Source: Palsa-739 sp036512155 (GTDB lineage: Bacteria; Actinomycetota; Thermoleophilia; Gaiellales; Gaiellaceae). From it: a DNA stretch of 64,000 nucleotides. Shown here in pieces: positions 33,032 through 41,461 of this stretch. Below the pieces are notes generated by a model. It saw only the letters and a list, made by a program, of their open reading frames with translations, was not told the DNA's origin and searched no databases. Within the stretch, counting starts at the first letter, position 1; each line of letters opens with the position of its first letter. Made by a program: the position numbers and the translations under genes. The stretch covers positions 33,346 to 97,345 of the forward strand of contig DATCBD010000059.1 of assembly GCA_036512155.1 (NCBI GenBank). Direction: 5' to 3'.

Positions 33032-34861
33032 ATGAACGGAACCCTGATCTGCGGCATGCCAGCTCGTCTGTTCGCCTATATCTCGGCGACGACGGTACTT
33101 GCGGTACCCGCGATCCTCCTCTCCTTCGTCCTCATCGTCCTCGATCCGCCGTCGATCGACAAGGCGGCCGGCATCGCGCTCTTTTTCGCGCTCGCCCTGC
33201 TCGCCGACCTCCAGCCCATGCCGATGGGCGAAGGCGGCAAGACGGACGTCTCCATCACGAACGTCTTCACGATCACGGTCGCGATCCTCTACGGCTGGCG
33301 GTACGCGGTGCCGATCGCCGCCATCAGCATCGCGGTCTCGATGATCGTCACGCGGCGGCCGCTGTCGAGGATCGCCTTCAACGTTTCGAACTACGGCCTC
33401 GCGGCATTGGCCGCAAGCCTGCCGGTGATCGTGTTCGGGGCCTCCGATTCGGTCGGCGCAGGACGGCTGACGGCGTACATCCTCTGCGGCGCGTTCTTTA
33501 ACGTGACCGTCAACGTGCTGCTCGTCTCGGGCGCGATCTCGATCGCACAGGGCGTCCGCTACCGGGACGTCGTGCTTCCGGGACTGCGCCGCATCGGCTT
33601 CACCTTCCTGATGATGGCCGTCCTCGCCGCGCTGGCGGCGAACCTCTGGGTCTCGCATGCGTGGCTGCTGTCGCTGCTCGCAGGCCCCCTCTTCACGCTG
33701 ACCCTCTACCAGCGCAGCCTCTACCACTCCCACCTCGCTGCGAAGGACGCGCGCACGGACAACCTGACGAGCCTCGGCAACCACCGGGCCTACCAGGCCG
33801 CGCTGCGCGGCTACATCGCGGATGCCGAGCGCGAGACCACCGAGTTCTCGTTGTGCATCGTCGACGTGGACGACTTCAAGCGGATCAACGACACCTACGG
33901 CCACCAGGTCGGCGACGACGTGCTCGTCGCGCTCGCCGCGATCCTGAGCAGCGCCCGCAACGGCGAAGCGTTCCGCTGCGGCGGCGACGAGTTCGCCGTG
34001 CTCTTCGACGGCGACGGAACCTTCGCGTTCGAGCGCATCACGGACATCCAGGAGGCCGTCGCCGGGCTGGGACTCACCCCGGTGACGATCAGCGTCGGGA
34101 TCGCGAGCTACCCCGGCCAGGCAGACGACGCCGACGGCCTGCAGCGCATGGCCGACGGCGCCCTGTACTGGTCGAAGCATCACGGCAAAAACCGCTCCTT
34201 CGTCTACAGCCCCAAGGTCGTCCGCATCCACTCCGCCAAGGAGCTGGAGTGGGAGACCGAACGCGTCGCCCGCCTGCGCGCTGCGAAGAACATCGTGCGC
34301 TTCGTCGACGCGAAGGATCCCTCCACCGCGAACCATTCGGAGACCGTCTCCGCCCTGGCGGCCGCGATCGCCGCCGAGATGGGCCTGGACGAGAACACCG
34401 TCGACCAGCTCGCCCTCGCCGGCCTCCTGCACGACATCGGCAAGATCGGCATCGCCGACAGCCTCCTGCAGGCGCCGCGCGCGCTCACCGCGGTCGAGTT
34501 CGAGGCGATCAAGGCCCACCCCGGCCTCGGCTACTCGCTGCTCGAGGGCCTCGGGATCGCACCGATCGACGAGTGGATCCTCCACCACCACGAGAACTGG
34601 GACGGAAGCGGCTATCCCGATGGCCTGGCGGGCGAGGACATCCCGCTCGGCGCGCGCATCATCCGCGTCGCCGACGCCTTCGAGGCCATGACTGCGAACC
34701 GGCCCTACCGCGCCGCCCAGCCCGTCGAGTACGCCCTCAACGAGCTGCGTGCCAACGCCGGCACCCAGTTCGAGCGCGCCGCCGTCTCCGCCGTCGAAGC
34801 CTGCGTCGCGAACGCGTCGCCGGTCGACAGGCGCGAAGCGCCGATTCTGGCGTTCGCGTAG
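33032..34861 (+). CDS. Membrane GGDEF and HD-GYP c-di-GMP protein (module 2)
   Basis: 609 residues, same length and domain order as the protein at 28209: helices up to about 227, CGGDEF near 315-320, HDIGK, HHHEN and GYP. The catalytic half is nearly identical between the copies while the membrane half differs strongly, so the two likely sense different signals and share output. RxxD site also absent (ARNGEAFRC). The stop overlaps the next GTG by one base. Confidence 0.93.
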   Translation: MNGTLICGMPARLFAYISATTVLAVPAILLSFVLIVLDPPSIDKAAGIALFFALALLADLQPMPMGEGGKTDVSITNVFTITVAILYGWRYAVPIAAISIAVSMIVTRRPLSRIAFNVSNYGLAALAASLPVIVFGASDSVGAGRLTAYILCGAFFNVTVNVLLVSGAISIAQGVRYRDVVLPGLRRIGFTFLMMAVLAALAANLWVSHAWLLSLLAGPLFTLTLYQRSLYHSHLAAKDARTDNLTSLGNHRAYQAALRGYIADAERETTEFSLCIVDVDDFKRINDTYGHQVGDDVLVALAAILSSARNGEAFRCGGDEFAVLFDGDGTFAFERITDIQEAVAGLGLTPVTISVGIASYPGQADDADGLQRMADGALYWSKHHGKNRSFVYSPKVVRIHSAKELEWETERVARLRAAKNIVRFVDAKDPSTANHSETVSALAAAIAAEMGLDENTVDQLALAGLLHDIGKIGIADSLLQAPRALTAVEFEAIKAHPGLGYSLLEGLGIAPIDEWILHHHENWDGSGYPDGLAGEDIPLGARIIRVADAFEAMTANRPYRAAQPVEYALNELRANAGTQFERAAVSAVEACVANASPVDRREAPILAFA

Positions 34862-35439
34862 TGGCGCTCGCCTTCCCCTTGCTGGCAGGCCTCGTGCTCG
34901 CGCCGCTTCTCGGAGGCCGCTGGAGTCGCATCGGCAAGCTGCGCCTACGGCTCGTCTGGCTCTTCTACGTCGCGATCGCCGTCCAGCTCGCCGCGTTTCC
35001 GGTCAAAGCGATGCCGTGGCACACCTCCGACCGGATCGGCGTCGTGCTCTGGCTCTGCTCGTACGCGCTCTTCGCCGCCGGCGTCGCGGGCAACTTCCGC
35101 ATCCCCGGCATCCCGCTCATCGCGGCAGGCCTCGTCTCGAACCTGCTCGCGATCACGACGAACGGCGGCCACATGCCGGCCCTGCCGTCGGCGCTGCGCG
35201 CGGCGGGAATGCACTTCACCGTCGGGCACAACCGGAACAGCGCTGTGCTGCCGTCGCCGCATCTCGCGTGGCTCGTCGACCGCTGGGCGGCGCCGAGCTG
35301 GGTGCCGTGGGCGAACGTCTTCTCCGCCGGCGACGTTCTGATCATGGCCGGCGGGTTGCTCTTCGCGCTCAGTGCGACCGGCGCGCTCCGGCTTCCGTCG
35401 CGGCGTCAGCCGCCCGAGTACCTGACCGCGACGAGGTAG
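34861..35439 (+). CDS. DUF5317 membrane protein (module 2)
   Basis: 192 residues from GTG in a TAGTG overlap with the cyclase. Same hallmarks as the first copy: AAFPVKAMPWHTSD, AAGLVSNLLAITTNGGHMP, VDRWAAPSWVPWANVFSAGD. Function unknown; the repeated strict coupling supports joint action with the cyclase. Its 3' end overlaps truA convergently by 34 bases. Confidence 0.85.
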   Translation: MALAFPLLAGLVLAPLLGGRWSRIGKLRLRLVWLFYVAIAVQLAAFPVKAMPWHTSDRIGVVLWLCSYALFAAGVAGNFRIPGIPLIAAGLVSNLLAITTNGGHMPALPSALRAAGMHFTVGHNRNSAVLPSPHLAWLVDRWAAPSWVPWANVFSAGDVLIMAGGLLFALSATGALRLPSRRQPPEYLTATR

Positions 35440-36125
35440 AGGCCCCACGGCGGCGCAGTCACGCCGGCGTCGGCGCGGTCCGCGCCCTCGAGCAGCGGGG
35501 CGAGGTCGATCCCGTCGAGCATCGTCCCGACGAGCGTCCGCACCATGTGCCGGAGATAGCTGCCCGCAGTGATCTCGAGGTCGAGGTGCTCGCCGCGCCG
35601 GATCCACTCGGCCGACTCGACCGTGCGCAGGAAGTCCTCGTGCCGCGTCACGGTCGGTGTGAACGCCCGGAAGTCGTGCTCGCCCGGGAGCAGAGCCGCT
35701 GCGGCAGCGAGTTGCTCGAGGTCGAGCAGGCGAGGCACCCACAAGCTCCGCCGTAGCTCGAACGGGGAGGGCGTCCAACGGGTGAAGAGGCGGTAGCGGT
35801 ACGAACGGGCGAGGGCGGAGTGCCGCGCGTGGAAGTCGGGCGCCGCACTCTCGGCGGAGACGACCGAGATCTCGTCGGGCAGGCGCGTGTTCAGCGCAGC
35901 CGCCGCGCGCTCGATCGGAGGCCCTCCCTCGACGTCGGCGGAGGCGACGTTCCCGAGCGCGTGGACACCGGTGTCGGTGCGGCCGGCGACGGCGAGACGA
36001 TCAACGGTGGAGTAGGTCGCGGTCAGGGCCTCGCGGAGCTCGGCTTCCACCGTCGCGTGACCGGGCTGCGTGGCCCAGCCGCGGAAGGGCGTGCCGTCAT
36101 ACTCGATCAACAGTCTGAGCCGCAC
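35406..36125 (-). CDS. truA: tRNA pseudouridine synthase A
   Basis: 239 residues. Catalytic D51 in AGRTDTGVHA; start IEYDGTPFRGWATQP typical. Converts U38-U40 in tRNA anticodon stems. truA usually follows rplQ directly; here the VIT-like gene on the opposite strand separates them. Confidence 0.95.
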   Translation of the reverse strand: MRLRLLIEYDGTPFRGWATQPGHATVEAELREALTATYSTVDRLAVAGRTDTGVHALGNVASADVEGGPPIERAAAALNTRLPDEISVVSAESAAPDFHARHSALARSYRYRLFTRWTPSPFELRRSLWVPRLLDLEQLAAAAALLPGEHDFRAFTPTVTRHEDFLRTVESAEWIRRGEHLDLEITAGSYLRHMVRTLVGTMLDGIDLAPLLEGADRADAGVTAPPWGLYLVAVRYSGG

Positions 36126-36143
36126 GTCAGGCGCACCTGACGT
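36124..36143. promoter_or_regulatory. 20-bp inverted repeat, possible operator
   Basis: ACGTCAGG-CGCA-CCTGACGT, perfect 8-base arms, about 60 bases before the VIT-like start and at the truA start. A further half site, GTCAGG, lies at about 36149. Could bind a dimeric regulator of the metal-transporter-like gene. Confidence 0.4.
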
Positions 36144-36203
36144 CGCTTGTCAGGACTTCCTTATGCTCTACTGACTTGCACATTGGATGATACACTCTAA
36201 CTG

Positions 36204-36698
36204 ATGTCCGAAGAGCACACGTTCCTCCTCCAGCGCGTGCAGCCCGCGATGGTCGGCCTGATCGACGGGTCGCTCTCCACGCTCGCGCCGATCTTCGCAG
36301 TGGTGCTCGCCTCGCACGACACCCGCTACGCGTTCATCGCCGGCCTCGCGACGTCGCTCGGCGCAGGGATCAGCATGGGGTTCTCGGAGGGGCTCTCCGA
36401 CACCGGCGAGCTGACCGGCCGCGGCAGCCCGTGGGCGCGCGGGTCGATCACCGGCGGCGGGACGTTCCTCGGCGGCATCCTCCACTCGCTGCCGTTCCTC
36501 ATCTCCAACTACCACGTCGCCCTCATCTTCGCGGTCGGGGTCGTGGCGTTCGAGCTCTTGATGCTCGCCTACTTCCGCTGGCGCTTCTTCTCGGACACGT
36601 TCGTGCGCGCGCTGGGGATCGTGACGTTCGCGGGGATCCTGATCGCAGCGATCAGCGCCGGCCTCGGGAGCCTCCTGGGCGCCCCTGTCGGCAGCTAG
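36204..36698 (+). CDS. VIT/MbfA-like membrane protein (putative iron or manganese transporter)
   Basis: 164 residues, four or five helices. GLIDGSLSTLAPIFAVVLAS, GISMGFSEGLSDTGELTGRGSPWARG and GGILHSLPFLI match the VIT domain of MbfA-type iron exporters. The rubrerythrin domain found in MbfA is absent. Likely exports or stores ferrous iron or manganese; metal is inferred. A composite palindromic element starts 5 bases after the stop. Confidence 0.8.
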   Translation: MSEEHTFLLQRVQPAMVGLIDGSLSTLAPIFAVVLASHDTRYAFIAGLATSLGAGISMGFSEGLSDTGELTGRGSPWARGSITGGGTFLGGILHSLPFLISNYHVALIFAVGVVAFELLMLAYFRWRFFSDTFVRALGIVTFAGILIAAISAGLGSLLGAPVGS

Positions 36699-36702
36699 TG
36701 CT

Positions 36703-36800
36703 CGGGCGAAAGTGCTGCGCACTTTCGCCCGCCAGAGGATCCCGCTTCGCGGGAGCGCTCGCGGGCGAAGCCCGCGAGCTCCTATCGCACGCGCGCGCAG
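36703..36800 (+). repeat. Composite palindromic 3'-end element, copy after the VIT-like gene
   Basis: CGGGCGAAAGTGC-TGC-GCACTTTCGCCCG (36703-36731), CCCGC-TTC-GCGGG (about 36738), then GCTCGCGGGC-GAA-GCCCGCGAGC (about 36757), then TCCTATCGCACGCGCGC. Order and spacing match the copies at 5551 and 58199; the last core is truncated. Confidence 0.7.
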
Positions 36801-36814
36801 AACGGAACAGCCGC

Positions 36815-36849
36815 CCACAAACAAAGAGGGCGCCGGCTTAGCCGGCGCC
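36815..36849 (-). terminator. Intrinsic terminator after rplQ
   Basis: GGGCGCCGGC-TAA-GCCGGCGCCC (36827-36849) followed on the minus strand by CTCTTTGTTTG. It closes the long ribosomal transcript 37 bases after rplQ. Confidence 0.8.
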
Positions 36850-36885
36850 CGATTCCCGCGAATGCGGCGTAACTCTTCTCGTGGA

Positions 36886-37248
36886 TTACGGAACGTAATC
36901 CACGAGTTCAAGGTAGACCATCTCGGCTGCGTCACCCTGGCGATGGCCGAGCTTGACGATGCGGGAGTAGCCGCCGGGGCGGTCGGCCATGCGCGGGCCG
37001 ACGTCGGCGAACAGCTTGTGGACGATCTCCTGTGAGCGGAGCTCGGCCAGCGCCTGCCGGCGCGCGTGCAGATCGCCGCGGCGTCCGAGCGTGATCATCT
37101 GCTCGGCGAACGGCTTCACCGCCTTCGCCTTCGCCTCGGTCGTCTTGATGCGCCCGTGCTCGATCAGGGAGCACGCGAGATTCGCGTACAGCGCCTTGCG
37201 ATGCGACGGGTCGCGCCCGAGCTTCTTGCCGGTCCGCGCGTGACGCAT
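36886..37248 (-). CDS. rplQ: 50S ribosomal protein bL17
   Basis: 120 residues with MRHARTGKKLGRDPSHRKALYANLACSLI. Lines the exit tunnel area. Last gene of the supercluster, 4 bases after rpoA. Confidence 0.98.
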   Translation of the reverse strand: MRHARTGKKLGRDPSHRKALYANLACSLIEHGRIKTTEAKAKAVKPFAEQMITLGRRGDLHARRQALAELRSQEIVHKLFADVGPRMADRPGGYSRIVKLGHRQGDAAEMVYLELVDYVP

Positions 37249-37252
37249 GGTG

Positions 37253-38239
37253 TTACTCGAGGCTCCCGATGCCGATGCCGATGCCGCTGTCGCCGCGCAG
37301 CGTGAGACCGTGCTGCGACAGCGTCTCCTTGACCTCTTCGATCGACTTCTTGCCGAAGTTCGGGATCGCCGCGAGCTCGTTCTCCGTCTTCATGACGAGA
37401 TCGCCGATCGTCTCGATGCCGACGCGCTTCAGGCAGTTGTACGACCGGACGCCCAGCTCGAGCTCCTCGATCGGGAAGTTCTCCATCCCGCGGGCGAGGC
37501 CCGTCTCGGGGCTGACGCCGTCGCCGGCGACGACCGCCTGCTCGCCGAAGCCCTCCATCTTGTCGATGTCGGTGAAGATCGCGAGCTGGCGGATGAGGAT
37601 CTCGGCCGCCTCGCCGAGCGCGTCCTTCGGATCGACGGAGCCGTCGGTCGTGATGTCGAGCATGAGCTTGTCGTAGTCCGTCCGCTGTCCGACGCGCGCG
37701 GCCTCGACCGCGAACGAGACGCGGCGGACGGGCGAGAAGATCGAGTCGATCGGAATGACGCCGATCGTGTGCTGCGGCCCGCGGTTGAGCTCGGCCGGGT
37801 TGTAGCCGCGGCCGCGCCCGATCGTGAGCGTCAGCTCCAGGCGGCCGCGATCGGAGAGGTTCGCGATCTCGAGCTCCGGGTTGAGGATCTCGAGCTCCGC
37901 GGGTGCCTCGATGTCGGCGGCGGTGACGATGCCCGGGCCCTTCTTCGCGATGTGCACCTCGACCTCGGGCGAATCGCCGTGCAGGCGGGCAACGAGGTTC
38001 TTGAGGTTGAGGACGATGTCGGTGACGTCCTCGCGGACGCCCGGCAGCGTCGTGAACTCGTGCGCGGTGCCCTCGACCTTGACCGAGGTGACCGCAGCGC
38101 CCTCGAGCGACGAGAGCAGCACGCGGCGCAGCGAGTTGCCGAACGTGTGACCGAAACCGCGGTCGAGCGGCTCGATCTGGAACACCCCGCGGTGCTCGTC
38201 CACTTCCTCGTGGACGATGCGCGGAATCTGAAAGTCCAT
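37253..38239 (-). CDS. rpoA: RNA polymerase alpha subunit
   Basis: 328 residues. N-terminal dimerisation and assembly domains (1-230), linker, and alpha-CTD with helix-hairpin-helix (VGIETIGDLVMKTENELAAIPNFGKKSIEEV). The ATG at 38239 begins the conserved MDFQIPRI; the TTG five codons upstream is less likely. C-terminus is a short GIGIGIG-like repeat. Confidence 0.97.
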   Translation of the reverse strand: MDFQIPRIVHEEVDEHRGVFQIEPLDRGFGHTFGNSLRRVLLSSLEGAAVTSVKVEGTAHEFTTLPGVREDVTDIVLNLKNLVARLHGDSPEVEVHIAKKGPGIVTAADIEAPAELEILNPELEIANLSDRGRLELTLTIGRGRGYNPAELNRGPQHTIGVIPIDSIFSPVRRVSFAVEAARVGQRTDYDKLMLDITTDGSVDPKDALGEAAEILIRQLAIFTDIDKMEGFGEQAVVAGDGVSPETGLARGMENFPIEELELGVRSYNCLKRVGIETIGDLVMKTENELAAIPNFGKKSIEEVKETLSQHGLTLRGDSGIGIGIGSLE

Positions 38240-38290
38240 AACGCGTGTGGCCAAAACGGTGTCCTTACCTTTCGTTGGTCATCAAACTAG

Positions 38291-38302
38291 GGCGCGTAGC
38301 GC
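38291..38302 (-). repeat. Short palindromic repeat between rpsD and rpoA
   Basis: GCGCTACGCGCC on the minus strand, followed by CTAGTTT. The only intergenic member of this family seen in the window; other copies lie inside obg, rplU, rpsC and rplV. Confidence 0.5.
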
Positions 38303-38308
38303 GCAGTG

Positions 38309-38929
38309 TTACTTGGAGTAGAGCTCGACGATGAGCGATTCTTGGACCGGCGTGTCGATCTCGCCGCGCTCGGGCTGCTTCAGCACCTTGCCGGTGAGGC
38401 CGTCGTGGTCGGCCTGCAACCACGGAGCGACGGTGGACACGAGGTCGGTGGCGTCCCGAATCACCTGCTTCGCCGACGAGTTCTGCGCGACGGTGATGAT
38501 GTCGTCCGGACGAACCTGGTAGCTCGGGATGTTCACCCGGCGCCCGTTCACCTGGAAGTGACCGTGGCGCACGAGCTGGCGCGCCTGCGCGCGCGAGGCG
38601 GCGAAGCCGAGGCGGTAGACGACGTTGTCGAGCCGCGTCTCGAGCATCCGCAGCAGCTCCTCGCCGGTAACGCCGGAGCGCTTGGACGCCTTCTCGTAAT
38701 ACGTGCGGAACTGCTGCTCGAGCAGGCCGTAGTACCGGCGCGCCTTCTGCTTCTCACGCAGCTGAAGCAGGTACTCGCTCTGCTTGATGCGACCGCGGCC
38801 GTGCTCGCCCGGCGGATACGAGCGGCGCTCGATCGCGCACTTCTCCGTCAGGCAGCGCTCGCCCTTGAGGAAGAGCTTCATCCCCTCGCGGCGGCAGATG
38901 CGGCACTTCGGTCCGAGATCGCGGGCCAC
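38309..38929 (-). CDS. rpsD: 30S ribosomal protein uS4 (zinc form)
   Basis: 206 residues from GTG. Cys ligands C9, C12, C26, C31 make the zinc-binding N-terminus; the S4 RNA-binding domain is RLDNVVYRLGFAASRAQARQLVRHGHFQVNG. Primary 16S binder. Its GTG overlaps the rpsK stop (TAGTG). Confidence 0.98.
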   Translation of the reverse strand: MARDLGPKCRICRREGMKLFLKGERCLTEKCAIERRSYPPGEHGRGRIKQSEYLLQLREKQKARRYYGLLEQQFRTYYEKASKRSGVTGEELLRMLETRLDNVVYRLGFAASRAQARQLVRHGHFQVNGRRVNIPSYQVRPDDIITVAQNSSAKQVIRDATDLVSTVAPWLQADHDGLTGKVLKQPERGEIDTPVQESLIVELYSK

Positions 38930-39336
38930 TAGACGCGCCTCCGCTTGCGCTGGCGCACGCCGTTGTGGGCCTGCGGGGTGACGTCCTTGACGCCGAGGAT
39001 CTCGAGGCCGGCAGCCTGGAGCGAGCGGATAGCGGTCTCACGGCCGGAGCCAGGGCCCTTCACGAAGACCTCGACCTTCTGCAGGCCGTGCTCCATGCCC
39101 TTCCGCGCGCACGCGTCTGCGGTGACCTGCGCGGCGAACGGCGTCGACTTGCGCGAGCCCTTGAAGCCCGCGGAGCCGGCCGACTCCCACGCGATCACGT
39201 TGCCCTCCTTGTCGGTGAGGGCGACGATCGTGTTGTTGAAGCTCGTCTTGATGTGCGCCTGCCCGATGGCGATGTTCTTGCGGACGCGGCGACGTGTGCG
39301 GCCTCTCGTGGCCGCTGCTCTCCGGGGTGGCGCCAT
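38929..39336 (-). CDS. rpsK: 30S ribosomal protein uS11
   Basis: 135 residues; basic N-terminus, IKTSFNNTIVALTDKEGN and the end VTPQAHNGVRQRKRRRV. Platform protein of the 30S. Starts directly after rpsM. Confidence 0.98.
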   Translation of the reverse strand: MAPPRRAAATRGRTRRRVRKNIAIGQAHIKTSFNNTIVALTDKEGNVIAWESAGSAGFKGSRKSTPFAAQVTADACARKGMEHGLQKVEVFVKGPGSGRETAIRSLQAAGLEILGVKDVTPQAHNGVRQRKRRRV

Positions 39337-39717
39337 TTACTTGGCCGCCTTGCTCTTGCCGCGCCCGACGGTCTTCTTCGGGCCTTTGCGCGTGCGGGCG
39401 TTCGTCTTCGTGCGCTGGCCGTTGACCGGAAGCCCGCGGCGATGCCGGACGCCGCGGTAGGCGCCGATCTCCGACAGGCGCTTGATCGCCTGCTGGCGCT
39501 CGCGGCGCAGGTCGCCTTCGACTTCGAGCTCGCCGTCGATGTAGGTGCGGAGCTTCGTCACCTCGTCGTCGGTGAGGTCCTTGATCTTCGTGTCGGGCGA
39601 GAGGCCGAGCCCGGCTGCGATCTTGCGCGCCGTCGGCTGGCCGATGCCGTAGATGTAGGTCAGCCCGATCTCGAGCCGCTTCTGGTTCGGGAGGTTGACC
39701 CCGGCGATGCGCGCCAT
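39337..39717 (-). CDS. rpsM: 30S ribosomal protein uS13
   Basis: 126 residues: ARIAGVNLPNQKRLEIGLTYIYGIGQ and RGVRHRRGLPVNGQRTKTNARTRKG. Contacts the P-site tRNA with its tail. The ATG overlaps the rpmJ stop (TAATG). Confidence 0.98.
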   Translation of the reverse strand: MARIAGVNLPNQKRLEIGLTYIYGIGQPTARKIAAGLGLSPDTKIKDLTDDEVTKLRTYIDGELEVEGDLRRERQQAIKRLSEIGAYRGVRHRRGLPVNGQRTKTNARTRKGPKKTVGRGKSKAAK

Positions 39718-39830
39718 TACCCCTGCCTCTGCTTGTGACGGGGGTTGGTGCAGATGACCATGGTCGTGCCGTGCCGCTTGATGATGCGGCAGCGCTCACA
39801 CATTGTCTTGACGGATGGGCGTACTTTCAT
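39717..39830 (-). CDS. rpmJ: 50S ribosomal protein bL36 (zinc form)
   Basis: 37 residues, MKVRPSVKTMCERCRIIK then RHGTTMVICTNPRHKQRQG. Zinc ligands C11, C14, C27 and H32 are intact. Standard position between infA and rpsM. Confidence 0.97.
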   Translation of the reverse strand: MKVRPSVKTMCERCRIIKRHGTTMVICTNPRHKQRQG

Positions 39831-39831
39831 A

Positions 39832-40053
39832 TCAGCGGTGCCGGAAGGTGATTCGACCGCGGTTCAGGTCGTACGGGCTCAGCTCCACCTTGACCTTGTC
39901 CCCCGGCAAGATGCGGATGTAGTGCTTGCGCATCTTCCCGGAGATGGTCGCCAGGATGGCGTGTCCGCCGTCGATTTGCACCCGGAACATCGTGCTCGGG
40001 AGCGCCTCCACGACTTCGCCCTCAACCTCGATCTTCTCTTCCTTGGTCGGCAT
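39832..40053 (-). CDS. infA: Translation initiation factor IF-1
   Basis: 73 residues, OB fold with KIEVEGEVVEALPSTMFRVQ and GKMRKHYIRILPGDKVKVELSPYDLNRGRI. Occupies the A site during initiation. Between map and rpmJ. Confidence 0.98.
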   Translation of the reverse strand: MPTKEEKIEVEGEVVEALPSTMFRVQIDGGHAILATISGKMRKHYIRILPGDKVKVELSPYDLNRGRITFRHR

Positions 40054-40110
40054 TTCCTTTCTAGTCCAGAGGGATTCGCGCGCACAGCAAAGCCGGTGCG
40101 CGGCGAGGGA

Positions 40111-40875
40111 TCATCGTAGCAAAGCGGCCCCGGCTTTCGTGAGCACCCGGGGGCCCTCGGCGGTGACCGCGACGGTGTGCTCGAAGTGGGCCGCGAGCGA
40201 GGAATCGACCGAGGAAATCGACCAATCGTCGTCGTGGACGTAGACGTCCGCCGACCCGGCGGTGATCATCGGCTCGATCGCGAGCGTCATCCCCGACTGG
40301 AGGACGGGGCCGCGCCCGGGCGGGCCGTAGTTCGGGATTTGCGGGTCCTCGTGGTAGCTGCGGCCGACGCCGTGCCCGACGAGGCTGCGGACGACCGAGA
40401 AACCGGCCTCCTCGACGACCGTCTGCACGGCGTGGGAGATGTCGGACAGATGGTTGTCGACCTGCGCCTGCTCGATGCCGGCGGCAAGCGCCTCCTGGCA
40501 GACGTCGAGGAGCCGCTGCGCCTCGGGGTCGATCTCCCCCACCGGCAGCGTGACCGCGCTGTCGGCGACGAGGCCGTTCAGCGTCACGCCGAGGTCGACC
40601 GAGATGAGGTCGCCCTCGCGGGCGCGGTACTCGGTCGGGATGCCGTGCACGACCATCGAGTTGGGCGAGACACACAACGCGGCGGGGAAGCCCTTGTAAC
40701 CCTTCGAGGTGGGGTACCCGCCGCTCGCAGCGATGTGCTCGTCGGCGATGCGGTCGAGCTCGAGCATCGAGACTCCGGGCTCGAGGTGCTCGGCGACGAG
40801 CTGCAGCGTCTCGTAGACGAGCTCGCCGGCACGCGCCATGCCCTCGATCTCGGCAGCGGACTTGCGGATGATCAC
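40111..40875 (-). CDS. map: Methionine aminopeptidase, type I
   Basis: 254 residues. Metal ligands D94, D105, H168, E201 and E232 all present. Removes N-terminal methionine. No N-terminal zinc-finger extension. Start overlaps the adk stop (ATGA). Confidence 0.97.
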   Translation of the reverse strand: MIIRKSAAEIEGMARAGELVYETLQLVAEHLEPGVSMLELDRIADEHIAASGGYPTSKGYKGFPAALCVSPNSMVVHGIPTEYRAREGDLISVDLGVTLNGLVADSAVTLPVGEIDPEAQRLLDVCQEALAAGIEQAQVDNHLSDISHAVQTVVEEAGFSVVRSLVGHGVGRSYHEDPQIPNYGPPGRGPVLQSGMTLAIEPMITAGSADVYVHDDDWSISSVDSSLAAHFEHTVAVTAEGPRVLTKAGAALLR

Positions 40876-41456
40876 GCGCGTGCCTCGACTGCGCTCAAGG
40901 CCTCCGAAATCTCCTGGAAGACGTCCTGGACGCTCCGGTCGGCGTGGATGCCGACGACGTTGCCGAGTCGCGTCCGGTAGTGCTCGCCGAGCGGCGCGGT
41001 CTCGCGCTCGTACGTCTCGAGCCGTCGCTGGATCACCTCAGGCGTGTCGTCGGGTCGATTCTCCTCGTGCGCACGCTTGTGCAAGCGCTCGACGAGCTGC
41101 TGCCGGTCGGGAACGTAGAACACGAAGACGATCTCGATCGTCCGGCCGACGTCCTCGAGCATCTCGTCGAGCGCATCGGCCTGCGCGAGGTTGCGGGGAT
41201 AGCCGTCGAGGACAAAGCCCGGCGTGGTGTCGCCGCGCGAGAGCCGGTCGCGGATGAGCGGAATCGTGATCTCGTCGGGAACGAGCTCCCCCGCTGCGAG
41301 GATCGGCTCCACTTGCTTGCCGAGCTCGGTGCCCCGCGCGATCGCCTCGCGGTACAGGTCGCCGCTCGAGATGTGCGGGATGCCGTAGGTCGCGGAGATC
41401 TTCTTTGCCTGGGTCCCCTTGCCGGACCCCTGCGGACCGAGCAGCAGGATGTTCAT
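40872..41456 (-). CDS. adk: Adenylate kinase
   Basis: 194 residues. P-loop GPQGSGKGT (7-15), DGYPRN (84-89). The LID is the short form without the zinc Cys, as is usual in actinobacteria. Balances AMP, ADP and ATP. Follows secY by 5 bases. Confidence 0.97.
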   Translation of the reverse strand: MNILLLGPQGSGKGTQAKKISATYGIPHISSGDLYREAIARGTELGKQVEPILAAGELVPDEITIPLIRDRLSRGDTTPGFVLDGYPRNLAQADALDEMLEDVGRTIEIVFVFYVPDRQQLVERLHKRAHEENRPDDTPEVIQRRLETYERETAPLGEHYRTRLGNVVGIHADRSVQDVFQEISEALSAVEARA

Positions 41457-41461
41457 GCCGG

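Noticed and set aside
27962..35439. Recent horizontal transfer of the c-di-GMP modules
   Set aside because: GC content and codon use look like the neighbours, and no integrase, transposase, tRNA site or flanking direct repeats are seen; local duplication explains the two copies.
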